Assembly (NCBI GenBank): GCA_025766275.1 | Contig: JAFKAC010000117.1 | Coordinates: 1 to 64,000 of the forward strand | Origin: Lactarius indigo | Lineage: Eukaryota > Basidiomycota > Agaricomycetes > Russulales > Russulaceae | DNA length: 64,000 nucleotides | Direction of reading: 5' to 3' | Shown here: positions 11,149-22,955 of the stretch, piece after piece | How positions within the stretch are numbered: position 1 is the first letter of the stretch | How the letters are laid out: the number at the start of each line of letters is the position of its first letter | Made by a program: the position numbers and the translations under genes | Notes under the pieces: generated by a model | What the model saw: the letters and a program-made list of their open reading frames with translations, nothing else | What the model was told of the DNA's origin: nothing | Database searches by the model: none

Positions 11149-13097
11149 CGGGGGCTCCTTGTACTGAAACCACCACCGTGGTACAGTTTTCCCATGGTAC
11201 GCTGAGGGACAGGGATGGGTTGGAAGCTGAGTACCGCTGCTAAAGCAGCAAAAAACGGCCTCCACCCTCACTTACAGGTGGCCTACACACCGAAACACAC
11301 AATGTTAGAAATAAAAATACACAACCACCAGCCCACGAACAACATGAACTGCTCCTGTGACCCCTATATAAGAGAAAAGGAAAAAAAAAAAAAAAACAAC
11401 AACAAAAGCCACACACTGACCCCCACCCCAGAAGGAAGGTCAGCACACCTCCACGCCTGCACACTGAGCCCTAAGATGCCTCCCCTCACCAAAACCAACC
11501 AAAGACCACGCCCAGCCACACAAAGAGACACCCAAAACACCAAATCCAAAAAAAAAAAAAAAAATGCGAAATACCCCCCCATGCAGGTAAATGGGCCCCC
11601 ACCAATGGCAAGAAGTGCACCCCACCAAACTAAGTTAAAAACCCCCTACCTCCCCCCCCCTTCATCCCAGTGGGAATAAGACCCAGGAACACTAACACAC
11701 AAATGTGAGATGAACTACACCTGACATTGGCAAAACAGTACACTGCAAACAGCGCCCAAATGTACGGCCTTTCCCCAAAGCATTAAAATTAAATAATAAA
11801 TAACAATAGTAATATAAAAAAAAAAAAAAAAAAGAAAAAAGAAAACAGAAAACAGAAAACAGAATGAAAATACACGTGAGGAATAAGGACTACTACCACC
11901 CACCTACATGAGCCCATCTACTCAAACTACAGCCCACAACGGAATGGCCCAAATGGCCTACGGCTGGGTAAGCCTCTACCCCCCAATAGAGACTGCGCAC
12001 CACACAACAACACCATCCAACATCAGCCGCCCCCTGATACATCCCAGGGCAGTCAATATCCACCTGTCACCTATGAAGAAACTGATGCTGCGTTTCACCC
12101 TAGAGCGACACCACCACCCTAGTCCACAACCAGCCCCAGGCATGTAGAGCGGCCAAACACCCGAACCCAGAGATCAGCAAGCAGAGCAAACTTAAATAGC
12201 CCCCCCAACAGTATGCAACCCACCCCACCCTTTAGCCACTCAAATGACCCTCTCCAGCCAACCATCCTTCGCACAGGAACCCACCTCTCTGGAGCTGAGC
12301 ACAGAGCCAACAACCAGAGAAAAGTCCACCATGGCAGCATGTGTAGCAATCTCAAGTGGTCCAGCTGCAAGCGCAGTGGAAGCCTGCAAGGGAAAGGGAA
12401 AAAAGTGCAACAGTATGTTGATAAGTGACCCTTGCACACTTAGTGGCTCATATGGACCGGACTTACAGATATGGACTGCTGTAGATTAATTAGGACCGCT
12501 TTAGATTAGATTTGATCTGTACAATCTTGGACTTCTTTATCTATGACAACATGTACAATGACATCATATGGACATATCCAGACTATTCATTGTACTACGT
12601 GTTCTTGTATCTTTCTTTGTTCTTCTTTAGGTCTATCCTTATTATGATGTCACTATGATATCATTTACTTCTGGACTCTCCTTGTTCTTTCTGTCCTTGT
12701 TCTCAGAATGTCCACTCTTTTGTCCGTTTGTAGAACAAAAACTACCTTGTAGTATGTGGCTTGTGTTACATCCCTTGTATAGTGTCACTCTCAGAAAGTG
12801 TATAAGTAGAGTACCATGTATGCTCCTGGTCCACATCAGTTCTCACTGTTTGTGTGCCAGGTAAGCTCCCTCTTCTCCAATGTATAACATCAGTTCTCAC
12901 TGTTTGTGTGCCAGAACACTCCTCTGCTTCACTCTGCTAGACTTCCCTGTTGCTGCTTCCAGCCACCCTGACCTATCTCACCACAGTCTTCTTGTCACTG
13001 TGAGTATGTCCTCCTTGTGTGCTGTTCATCACAGTAAGCTACCAAAAATTCCCCCCTCTAAAACATAGCTGACCTCCCATCCAAAGAAAACCCCCCC
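11149..13097 (+). other. LINE 5' leader region
   Basis: C/A-rich, pyrimidine-poor + strand with several A runs (near 11381, 11550, 11818). Open frames at 11215-11679 and 11908-12147 are low-complexity (Pro, Lys, Thr) without a recognised domain. An in-frame TAA lies about 12 codons upstream of the ORF1 ATG at 13098. Interrupted by the solo LTR at 12416-13031. Confidence 0.5.
12416..13031 (+). repeat. Solo LTR, family D (616 bp), TSD CAGTA
   Basis: TGTTGATAAGTG...GCTGTTCATCA, flanked by exact CAGTA at 12411-12415 and 13032-13036. TATAAGTA near 12800; the duplicated CAGTTCTCACTGTTTGTGTG segment brackets a GTAAGC donor-like site. Inserted in the LINE leader. Confidence 0.93.
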
Positions 13098-13257
13098 ATG
13101 ACGGATGAACCCATAGCTGCACCAGAAGCCGGGAATGCTCTGAACTCCCCCCCCTTGATGCAACCCAGCTTAGCTCCCCCCTCTGTGCAAACAGACAAAC
13201 CCAACATTATGCCAGAATCTGGAAGCAGAATGCCCCCCCCTCCTCCCCCACCGCCAT
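13098..13257 (+). pseudogene. LINE ORF1, first segment
   Basis: Starts with ATG (MTDEPIAAPEAG). Proline-rich, ending in a run of eight Pro at the point where B1 inserted. After removing B1 and one GCCAT copy, the frame continues without change at 21040. Together with 21040-22125 and 22370-22644 it gives 1521 nt, or 506 codons plus stop. Confidence 0.8.
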
Positions 13258-13756
13258 TGTTACGGTATAGACTTTACACACAACTCACGACCAGTTATGA
13301 CTACGGTCCAGTATCGATATTAATCATGGACACTTACACCACATCAGTCAGCATAGTAGATCGCATGTGATTGTGACTCATGTATGACTCATTCCTAGGA
13401 TAGCTGTACTAGGGTTCAAGCTAGTTACGCTATTGGTTGTGTACTATTCCAGCGGCACTTCAAAGCCCGCATGTATCTGTATAAGTAGTCGCTTTGGAAG
13501 ACCAAGAGTCCCCATCTTGGTCTTCTTCAATCCACCACTTGACTCGCTCACTTGCCTGCCTTAGTCCCCGACTAAGAGTGCTTCCACTTCCATCTACCAA
13601 GGGACGATCCTCTTTTATCTTTGCTGCAGTGTGTGCCCATAGTGCCCCTGTTCAGTTCGCGTTGGGTTGGCATGTGATCCCCATTCGCCGAATATCCGCT
13701 AAGTCGATTACACCTATTCAGAGTCCATGTCGGACTAATGCTGGTGGAGCGTAACA
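13258..13756 (+). repeat. 5' LTR of B1 (499 bp)
   Basis: Begins TGTTACGGTATAG, ends GGAGCGTAACA. Contains the TATA box at 13480 and the AAGACCAAGAG / ATCTTGGTCTT inverted pair. An ATG at 13738 is in frame with gag but is ACG in the 3' LTR, so it is probably not ancestral. Confidence 0.95.
13480..13524 (+). promoter_or_regulatory. B1 LTR promoter: TATA box and predicted mRNA start
   Basis: TATAAGTA at 13480-13487. Exactly 34 nt after its first base lies ATCTTGGTCTT (13514-13524), the 11-mer complementary to the PBS. In Tf1-type self-primed elements the mRNA starts at this 11-mer, and the spacing fits TATA-directed initiation. The start site is inferred, not mapped. Confidence 0.7.
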
Positions 13757-13758
13757 TT

Positions 13759-13769
13759 AAGACCAAGAT
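13759..13769 (+). promoter_or_regulatory. B1 primer-binding site, self-complementary
   Basis: AAGACCAAGAT, two bases after the LTR end. It is the perfect reverse complement of ATCTTGGTCTT at 13514-13524. I see no match to a tRNA 3' end ending in TGG. This is the arrangement of the Tf1/sushi group, where the folded 5' end of the element's own RNA primes reverse transcription. Confidence 0.8.
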
Positions 13770-13776
13770 CCTCATC

Positions 13777-15729
13777 GTGGCGTACTCGACCAGAGACCCG
13801 TGGACGTCCTTCCGTCCCTATCATATTGAACAACAAGGAGATCGCAATGTACCAACAAGGTTCTTAGAAGCAGCCCAGTGGAGAGAACGAGGAGAAGATA
13901 CCAGGTATTTCGTAGAGTTCAACGGACCCAACCGTTTTCGACCTGTTGAGTTCAATTTCGAACACCTCTGTTGGACCGAAGTTGCTTGGAACCCTATAGA
14001 TCATTGCTGGGACATCGTACGACCAGCAGGAAGAAATTACAACTGTGATATCGATGCGCGAGAACTTAATAGCTGCGCAGACTACGGTCCTATTGACGGA
14101 CAGGCACAAGAACATACCGATGAAGGAATCAGCAGAGATGAAACCTCTGGGAGTCAACACTCTCCAAGCGGGAGAACCACACCAGCAAGCTTAGGAGCCA
14201 TTGGAGATCACATTATACAACGAACTGAGTCCCTAACTATCCACCAACCCGAACCAGAAATAATCCACGTTCACAGCCCAGCAGTCACAATGGCAACTGC
14301 CACCATCACACGAGAAGAAATACAACTCACCACCGAAGCAAGGGATCAAATAGCCCTAGAAGAGCAAAGACGTATCACGGAAGAGGCGAGAGCCAATTTA
14401 GCTCCCATCAACCCATATACCAGTCACCGAATGACTGAAGACGACGTAGCAATTCATCGTGCCATTGGGCCAGACGTAGCTGACCCCCCTAGTGGTGGAG
14501 GTGGACCCCCTGGCGATCTACCAGGAGGAGGACCCCCACCCAGGGGATCTGGATTTGAAGGGTTCCCTGGAGGATTCCCTGGAGGACCACCAGGAGGAGG
14601 ACACCCTGGAGGAGGATTACCAGGTGCAGGTCCCATCGTTCCCCCTCCAAATAGTAAACTAGCTGGTGAAGCACCAACAGTATTCGACAGAGAACGTGCA
14701 AAAGTTGAAGTGTTTCTCACTCAATGGCACATTTACTGGGGCATGAACGTGGACGAAGGCATTATGGCCACACCATACCGACGAGCCCTCCTCTTTCTAT
14801 CAGATATCAAGGGTGTTAACGTCAGCGAATGGGTGCTGGCAATGCTCACCTGGCTCAACGGCCAGATACAAGCAGGAATACCCCGGACGAGTGAAGGGTT
14901 GTGGAATGAAGTCACGCGCAGCTTCATGCAGCGCTTTAGAAACACAATGGAACAAGAACAGGCCCAATACGAATTAAAGAAGGGGCTCAAAATGATTGGA
15001 GGCAATCTAGATGAGTATTGCACCCAATTTGAACAATTAGTGCGACGCGCACATTATTGGCTTGACAACCCCCAGACACTTGATCTATTCGCAAGCAGGT
15101 TACCCAACGACCTGTACTCCAAAGTATACACCCTCGACTCCCTACAAAACTATCGAGAATGGAAGGAAGTGGCTACTACCTGCCAACAACAATACATGCA
15201 TCTCAAAGCCATGCTCAACAAAGGGGCACCACAAAAGCAAGAAAGATCACAAATGCAACGACAACGCCCTTGGCAAGGACCACTGAGAAGCTCCTGGCAA
15301 CCCAGAAACCTCCCACGAGATCCAAATGCAATGGACACATCCATGGATTGCATTCAAGGGCGACTGACAGGAGCCGAAGACATACTCACTCCTCGCCCCC
15401 CATATCGACCAAGAGGAGGATTCCTACAGAGAGGAGGAGGACGTAACAATCAAAGGCCAGTCACTTGTTATAACTGTGGAAAGGACGGACACATGGCCCG
15501 CGATTGCAGACAACCATGAGAAGGCTATCAGCCTCAAGCATTGGCTAGTCGATACATCGATACCAACTATCATCAACAAGAACCCAAAGTTGCTACTAGG
15601 GTGGTTCAAGAAATACCCCCTCAACAGCGCGCCAGCAATTGGCTTAACAGAGTAGCAGGAGAATCAGATGACATAAAGGACATTATCCTCCAACAACTGT
15701 GGAAAAAGGAGGGTTTTCAGGATGCCTGA
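13777..15729 (+). pseudogene. B1 gag, one premature stop
   Basis: Structural capsid/nucleocapsid protein. The frame opens at a GTG (13777) matching the GTG that opens gag in A1 and A2. The N-terminal part (RNVPTRFLEAAQWRERGED, FVEFNGPNRFRPVEFNFEHL) is conserved with the A family but has no internal ATG before TMATATITREE. A Gly/Pro-rich stretch follows, then the capsid region, then a CCHC knuckle CYNCGKDGHMARDC near 15467. TGA at 15517-15519 sits where an Arg codon is likely (CGA to TGA); the frame then stays open to GFQDA and TGA at 15729. Confidence 0.85.
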
Positions 15730-18700
15730 ACCCATCGGCCTGGGTGAGGGCAGTTAATTGTAACAGTGTAATCATGACTCGCTATTGTTCTATGAGAGTT
15801 CCAGTATCGATTTGCACCAGTTACGCAATGGCCGACATACGAGCACTAGTCGACAGTGGAGCAACCCACTGTTTCATGAGGCCCTCCTTCGTAAAAAGGA
15901 TGGGGCTGGGGACCAAGCTACTTGAGGTCCCAAAGAAGATATGGAACATCGATAATACTGAAAATAAATCAGGGCGTATCACTCATTATACTGACATCGA
16001 CGTCCAAACTAAAGGAATTCACAAGGAAATCCATTTCCTTATCACAGATATAGGCAACGAAGATATTGTGTTGGGGTACCCCTGGCTTGCCATATACGAC
16101 CCACATATCAAATGGTTGCAGGCTGCCATACACGAAGACATGCTTCCCATTGTCATTCGGTCTACCAACCCCTATATCAAGAAAACCCCTATCATAGCAA
16201 CAACCACAGTACAAAATGATGATTATGAGATAGTACACTCTTGTGTCATCACAGATGAACAGCGACAACAGTTCGAAGAAGGCTGTAGGATCAGGGCAAC
16301 GGCTACTGATCTCGCCATCGCAGCTCAACAATACGTCACTAAAGCTGAGTTACCCCCCAAATATTGAGAATTTGAACGCCTCTTCAGCGAAGAAGTATCA
16401 GACAGGTTTCCGCCCAGCAGGCCCTGGGATCACGCTATTGAATTCAAACCAGGGACGGCCGATGCGATTGATTGCAAAATATACCCTATGACTCAAGAAG
16501 AAGATACGAAATTACAGGAATGGATTGACGAACAACTCAAGAAGGGGTATATATGACCCTCCAAATCCCCATATGCTTCGTCCTTCTTCTTCATCAAAAA
16601 GAAGGATGGAAAGTTACGACCTGTTCAAGACTATCAAAAGATCAACGCGGTCACTATTCGCAATCAATACCCGCTCCCCCTCATCTCTGATCTTATCACT
16701 GATCTTAGCAATGCCCACATCTATACTAAACTCAATGTTAGATGGGGTATAACAACATATGTATCAAAGAAGGAGATGAAGAGAAGGCCGTGTTCAAAAC
16801 ACGCTATGGGTTATTCGAACCTATGGTGATGTTTTTCGGCTTAACCAACTCCCCCGTGACGTTCCAGACGATGATGAACTTCATCTTCAGGGACATCATC
16901 GCGAAACATGAAAAACGGGGAACCGTCATTCGGGTTTACATGGACGACATCAGCATTGCTATGGGGCTATACCACTCATTACCAGATCACATAGACGCCG
17001 TCAAAGACGTACTCCGCGTGTCTGCCGAACACGACCTGTATTACAAACTTGAAAAATGCCTCTTCCACTCCCCATGTATGGATTACCTGGGGGTAATCCT
17101 TGAAAAGGGGGTGACATGTATGGATCCCGTCAAAATTTCCAGCATTAAAGACTGGCCCACACCCACCAAAGTTAAGGACGTCCACTCCTTCCTCGGATTT
17201 TGCAATTTTTACTGACCTTTCATACGAGGCTTCGCAACCAAAGCACGACCTCTCAACAAACTCACACGCAAAGACACCGAATGGCACTGGGGAACCGAAG
17301 AAGAGAGGGCATTCCAAGACCTCAAAACCCTCGTCACCAGCAAACCTGTCCTCGCGCACCCAGACCTCACTCAACAATTCAAATTAGAGGTCAACGCATC
17401 GGGGTTTGCAACGGGCACAGTTCTCCTCCAGCGTAAAGCAGACGGCAAACGACATCCCATCAGCTACTACTCGTCCACCCTCAATGAAGCCGAGCGAAAT
17501 TATGACATCTACGACCTTGAACTCCTAGCAATTGTCAAAGCCTTCCACCACTGGAGACCCCTCTTGGTGGGTTCCCCCCACAAAATCAAAGTATTCTCCG
17601 ATCATCTTAATCTACAATACTGGAAGTCACCACAGAAGATTAGCAGGTGCGTGGCCAGGGAAGTACTTGAACTCTCGGAATATGATTTTGAGATTCACCA
17701 TATTAAAGGAACTTCCAATGGACGTGCCGATGCACTATCACGACGACCAGACTACGATCAAGGGGAAAACGACAACGAAGGGATAACGGTATTGCCAGAG
17801 AGTGTCTTCGCACATGCCACCACATTGGAGGAACCACGACACCCACACTGGAGACCCGAGATCCTGCCAGTAGAAATGACTCCAGAACACCCCATTTACG
17901 AACAAGACACAGCTAAGTTGAAACCTTGGGTCGACGCGCACAAACTAAAAGACATTGAAGGGACATGGTATAAAGATGGACGCTGAGTGGTCACGGGCAG
18001 CGTCCACAACAAACACACCATTATTGCTGCCCACCACGACTCCCCTGTCTATGCCACCCTGGTATCAAACGCACTCTCCAACTCACCGAATGACACTACT
18101 GGTGGCCACAAATGAAAAACGACATTATGGACTACGTCAAAGGCTGTGCAGAGTGTCAGCGACACAAAGTCAATCTCCGCCCCATTAGAGCGCCTCTACA
18201 ACCCATTTATCCTAAACTGGAAGCCCTGCTGTTCGAGACCATTGCTGTGGACTTTATTACTAAACTCCCCATCTCCCATGGATACAACTCTATCCTCACA
18301 GTGACAGACCATGACTGTACCAAAGCCGCCGTCTTCATTCCCTGCAACAAGGAAATAACCGCTGAAGGAATGGCAGCCCTGTACGTCTCTCACGTCTTCC
18401 CACGATTCAGACTCCCCTCGCGTGTTATCAGTGATCGAGACCCCCACTTCGCATCTAAATTTATGCGGGAGATATGCAAAATTCTTGGCATCAGCCAAAA
18501 TATCTCTATCACTTATCACCCCAGAACTGATGGCCAGTCAGAACGAATGAATCAGTGGTTGGAGCAATATTTCCGCTTTTGGGTAAATGAGCGGCAAGAC
18601 GACTGGGTCCGCTATCTACCAATGGCAGAATTCACGCATAACAATTGGCCCAACGAAACTACACGAGAATCCCCTTTCTTTCTCCTATCAGGATTCAATC

Positions 18701-20503
18701 CTCATGCTGATTGGACTGATAGACCCTCTCCTGTCCCACAAGTGTCCCTGAGATTGGACCAGTTCAAACAGGCACGACAACGTGCCTTCTCCTGCATGCT
18801 CAAGGCACAGAAGTCATGGGTCAAACACAAAGATATGCCCAGATTTAAAGAAGGAGACCTCGTGTGGCTCGAGGGATGCCACCTATGTACACATCAACCA
18901 ACCGCAAAACTAGCCGCAAAATGCCACGGGCCATTTAAGGTCGTCCAGGTGATGTCCCCTGTCAATTACCGCCTCGAACTTCCCACACAGTGGAGCATCC
19001 ATGATGTCTTCCACATAGATCTTCTCACACCTTATCGCGAGACACCCACGCACAGACCAAATTATCAGCGCCCACCACCTGATTTGGTCGATAATGAAGA
19101 AGAATATGAGGTTGAGAAGATTCTGGACTCTTGGTGAGTTGGCAGAAGACGACGGCTCCAATACCTTGTGAAATGGAAGGGATACCCGGACTCTGACAAT
19201 CAATGGATAGATAAGGATGATGTATTTGCCGATGAAGCCGTGCGGGAATTCAAACATTCTAACCCTGACCAAGAGACACATATAAGGATGGCTTCTCACC
19301 GTGATAAGTCCCCCATCACCCACTCCTCTCATGTCCTCTACTTGACGCAATGACCAGCTCACACTCCTCTCTACCCTCATCGGCAACTCCACCACCACGC
19401 CTGTCAACCCCAACTCCACCGACAACACCACAACCACTGGAACTGCAACTAGAGGTCGTGCCACCATGCAGTATGAGGAAGACGGCCCTATCACTAGTGA
19501 AGAACTGCACCAGACACTGCAACGATTCCCTGTGCCCGTACCAGGAATTGTTGACGACGATCCAACAACAAATCAACCAGCACCTCCGCCAATGTATGCC
19601 CTTACAAACCCTGACACCGGTGAGCCCGAGACCCTCATCACCGAAGACAAGTTATTTCGGCTTCAAGCAGCTGTCTCGCGTGGTGAAACCGCTGAACACC
19701 ATGCAGAAATATGAGCAAGAATGGAAAGAGACAGTGGCATGGTGGCAGCGAGAGCAACTGCATATTGCCGCTTGCCGACGCAAGATGAGGCAGGAGAGGA
19801 AGGAGTACTGGACGAAGCTGAGGATGAAGACGAGCTTAGAGACTATTACCCCATCAGGCACGCATTCCTCACACATGAATTCTACGCTGAAGATCCAGCC
19901 GCCACTCCCTTCCTCGTCGATGCAGTGGGGAACCCTCTACACCGAGGATGAGTTGCCGTGGCACAAGCGGCTCGTTATACACCAATGGGCGAACGAGACC
20001 CAGCAACACGGGTCGTCGTCCCTGAAGGGTTCCAGGTCAATAGAGGACCCGATTACATTCCATTCCTGATCAAGCTCCCCAATGGACCGACGATACAAGC
20101 ATCCCACGTGCAAGTTATCCGAGGAGGAGACCCCTTCATACTTGGAATAGTTCCGGGGTCGGGATTCCTTTATGGTAAACCCCTATACACCACACCTCAC
20201 CTTCTGCGTCACAATTGGGCTTTCATCCCCTATGAAGAGCATTTTATGCTCTGCGATCGACACCCCACCGACCTCCTGCTCACGTGCATAGGGGATGTCA
20301 CCCTCATTCAAGAGCTGCATCGATTCAGGCAGCTCACATTTGCCGAAGACCAGTTGGAGAAGAGGATTCGGAAGTTACAGGAAGAAAAGTGTATGGTGAC
20401 GGATGACAAAAAGGACAGTCTCTATTGTCTTGAAAGGGCTAACATACTCGCGTGTATGGAAGATGAGGTGGAGCTGATGAGAAAGGAATCGCAAGCAGAT
20501 TAG
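15699..20503 (+). pseudogene. B1 pol: PR, RT, RNase H, integrase, chromodomain, C-terminal extension; decayed
   Basis: Protease ALVDSGATHCF near 15845. RT with KKKDGKLRPVQDY and YMDD at 16937-16948. RNase H ELLAIVKAF and FSDHLNLQYW. Integrase core AVDFITKLP, ISDRDPHF, TDGQSERMNQ within 18112-19137. Chromodomain LQYLVKWKGYPDSDNQW near 19160-19220. The post-chromodomain extension runs to TAG at 20503 and holds DYYPIRHAFL, VVPEGFQVNRGPDY, SGFLYGKPLY and a coiled coil. TGA stops at about 16365, 16555, 17213, 17984, 19135, 19712 and 19949 sit where Arg is expected from relatives. Single-base indels shift frame near 16745 and 19330. The HHCC zinc region near 18000-18100 is damaged. Confidence 0.92.
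15702..15708 (+). promoter_or_regulatory. B1 gag-pol -1 frameshift site (G AAA AAG)
   Basis: Within the gag/pol overlap, gag codons read TGG AAA AAG GAG and pol lies in the -1 frame. The site is in the same place as GGGAAAA in A1 and A3 and AAAAAAG in C1. Frameshifting is inferred from frame and motif. Confidence 0.5.
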
Positions 20504-20520
20504 TGAGGTGGGCCTCACTC

Positions 20521-20535
20521 CTGAAAAGGGGGTGA
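20521..20535 (+). promoter_or_regulatory. B1 polypurine tract
   Basis: CTGAAAAGGGGGTGA immediately before the 3' LTR; the plus-strand primer site. The same motif abuts the 3' LTR of B2, A3 and A4. Confidence 0.8.
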
Positions 20536-21034
20536 TGTTACGGTATAGACTTTACACACGACTCACAACCGGTTATGACTACGGTCCAGTATCGATATTA
20601 GTCATGGACACTTACACCACAGCAGTCAGCATAGTAGATCGCATGTGATTGTGACTCATGTATGACTCATTCCTAGGATAGCTGTACTAGGGTTCAAGCT
20701 AGTTACGCTATTGGTTGTGTACTATTCCAGCGGCGCTTCAAAGCCCGCATGTATCTGTATAAGTAGTCGCTTTGGAAGACCAAGAGTCCCCATCTTGGTC
20801 TTCTTCAATCCACCACTTGACTCGCTCACTTGCCTGCCTTAGTCCCCGACTAAGAGTGCTTCCACTTCCATCTACCAAGGGACGATCCTCTTTTATCTTT
20901 GCTGCAGTGTGTGCCCATAGTGCCCCTGTTCAGTTCGCGTTGGGTTGGCACATGATCCCCATTCGCTGAATATCTGCTAAGTCGATTACGCCTATTCAGA
21001 GTCCACGTCAGACTAACGCCAGTGGAGCGTAACA
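20536..21034 (+). repeat. 3' LTR of B1 (499 bp)
   Basis: Same length as the 5' LTR, roughly 97% identical by eye, with differences mostly C/T or A/G. Confidence 0.95.
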
Positions 21035-21039
21035 GCCAT

Positions 21040-22644
21040 CCACTCCAGTGACACTGATAGTACCCATGATCTTAGGCACTCCCCCCATGACACAGCCCAG
21101 CCTGGCAACTCCATATCCCCAGTCGGACACTGGAGGAATGCCCCCTCCCATGGTACTCCCCCCACACATAAACGAGAGGTCCCCAACCCTGCCCATGTCC
21201 CCCACACCACGCCTGAGGACAGCTACAAACACCCCCTGGGCACCCCTGAACACCCCACAGGACGTCGAGATGACACCAGCTTTCCTCCCACCGCGCTTCA
21301 GCTCCCCAGCCACCCCTACACAAAATGCCCTGGGACTACATCTCCAAACGAGCATGTCCACCCCTATCCTGAAAAAGTCAACCATATCAGCACGTCTCAA
21401 AGAGGTTGACAATGATAACTCAGACCTGGTAGACAGCCTGCCTGTGAAAAAGGCCCTAGACAAATACACCCCAGGACCAATGCCCCTAATCCAAGACGCC
21501 CACCCTACCATTCCCTTTGACAATATCGACTGTAAATTAGTTGAGGAATGGGACGCTCACCCTGGTGCAAAACTAATTGCGATCCCCTTCGACACAGAGG
21601 CCAAAGATACGGACTCCCACAACTACATCTGTGCAAGAATACTAACTGTGTTTTCTGAAATCATGGGTGCACAAGAGGCAAGCGTAGCAGCCCCAAAGCT
21701 GAACCAACCGAAGGGAGGAAAAAGACCCAACCATGTACCCAACTCAGCTTCCTTCCTGATCTACAATATCACCAATGAACAAGCAGAACTCCTCCTACGA
21801 TGCAGAGTCTGGTCCTCTCGCATCATCACCTTCTGCGTCACCCCCTTTGCCCCAACATGCCCCACCTTCCTATTTACCCTCAGAGGCTTCATCACCACCT
21901 CAACCAAGGACGTCTTCCCTGTTATAAGAGAAGTTTGGGAAAACGAAACCACCAGAAACTTTGTAGCGTCACTGATAAGCACCATCCTGGTAAGTGAGAG
22001 GGAAAACGTTACCTGCGAAATTGATCATCTACTCTGCTCGATGAACCTAGCAAGGCTGGACATCAAAGAAGCCGGGAACACTCTGAACCCACACTTCAAT
22101 GTATACGCAGACAGCAATCAAATCTGTTGAAGTGGGGATATGCTGTTAATCCCTTCGACATGGTTAGGGTTTATGATGTCATTTCAGCGTGATGTCTACA
22201 ATAACCTGACTTGTAACACCTAAGGCCGTGTAGCTCAGTTGGAAGAGCACGGAGATCAAATCTGGGGTCTTGGGTTTGATCCCCAACCTGGCCATGTACT
22301 TTTCCCCTATCTGAGGTCCCTTTCGATCGTTGTCTGGGGTGCTGCATCCCTGGGACTTCATCAAAATCTCCCACAACAAGATCTGGAAGAGAATAAGATC
22401 TTTCCTAGCTGAACAACTGTATACGTCCTCGATGCAAGGCCAGGGTACCCCACAGCACTCCCCGTACGTATGCACCTGCTGTCACAGAAACGACCACCTG
22501 AGAGGGCTATGCCCCTTCCTGAGCGTTGAAGGATGGAATGGCCCAACCAGAGATGCGAGTGGGGATTTCCCAAAACAACGGAATGCACCCTTCTTCACCA
22601 CAGCCCAACGCCCGCAAGCCACGAAGTTCTCATTCCATACCTGA
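21040..22644 (+). pseudogene. LINE ORF1, main part, with a SINE inside
   Basis: Nucleic-acid-binding gag-like protein of the LINE. Coding segments are 21040-22125 and 22370-22644. Pro/Thr-rich N-terminal half, then a globular region (VSERENVTCEID, HFNVYADSNQI). After the SINE comes HNKIWKRIRSF and a CX2CX4HX4C zinc knuckle, CTCCHRNDHLRGLC, near 22468-22509. Removing the SINE and one ATCAAATCT copy restores the frame exactly. From 22645 to 22955 (inter-ORF) I see no gene. Confidence 0.82.
22126..22359 (+). mobile_element. tRNA-derived SINE inside LINE ORF1
   Basis: About 234 bp flanked by ATCAAATCT (22117-22125) and ATCAAAATCT (22360-22369). It contains a tRNA-like block at about 22213-22285. 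Acceptor GGCCGTG pairs with CCTGGCC at six of seven positions. The D arm is GCTC-AGTTGGAA-GAGC (box A). The T arm is TTGGG-TTTGATC-CCCAA (box B). The anticodon stem has two G-G mismatches around a loop reading ATCAAAT, so it is not a working tRNA. The boxes would serve as an internal Pol III promoter. Confidence 0.72.
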
Positions 22645-22955
22645 CATGTCCGGTAAACTACCACTCGCATAGACATAGCTGGCATTAAGCCCCAAAAATG
22701 TACATAAAAAGACAAGCGCCTCAATATGTATATATACTGAGGAATGCCCCGTACAAATCCCCAATGATATGTGGTTCCCCCCCTCCCCAGGCCATGCCAC
22801 ACCCTCCTAGCCAGAGGAATGCCAATGAGTCACGCACTTATGGTGCCCCCTTGGGTACCCACTGGTACCCCCCCACATAAGGGGACCATAATAATATAAA
22901 TGTTAAACTGAAAAACCAAACCCTAAAAGCAAATATAAAAATTGCATCACTAAAC

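Larger units (their letters stand above)
13258..21034 (+). mobile_element. Ty3/gypsy chromovirus B1, complete but decayed, TSD GCCAT
   Basis: 7777 bp with two 499-bp LTRs, flanked by exact GCCAT at 13253-13257 and 21035-21039. Order: LTR, self-complementary PBS, gag, pol (PR-RT-RH-IN-chromodomain-extension), polypurine tract, LTR. The LTRs differ at roughly 16 positions by eye, mostly transitions, so this is older than A1 and A2. Many in-frame TGA stops and frameshifts show it is inactive. Confidence 0.96.

Noticed and set aside
13738..13740. ATG in the B1 5' LTR as the gag start
   Set aside because: It is ACG in the B1 3' LTR and has no counterpart in A1 or A2, so it is probably a later mutation. 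The shared GTG at 13777 is the better candidate.
22213..22285. Functional tRNA gene
   Set aside because: D and T arms are good, but the anticodon stem has two G-G mismatches and the block lies in a TSD-flanked insertion within LINE ORF1. A tRNA-derived SINE head fits better.
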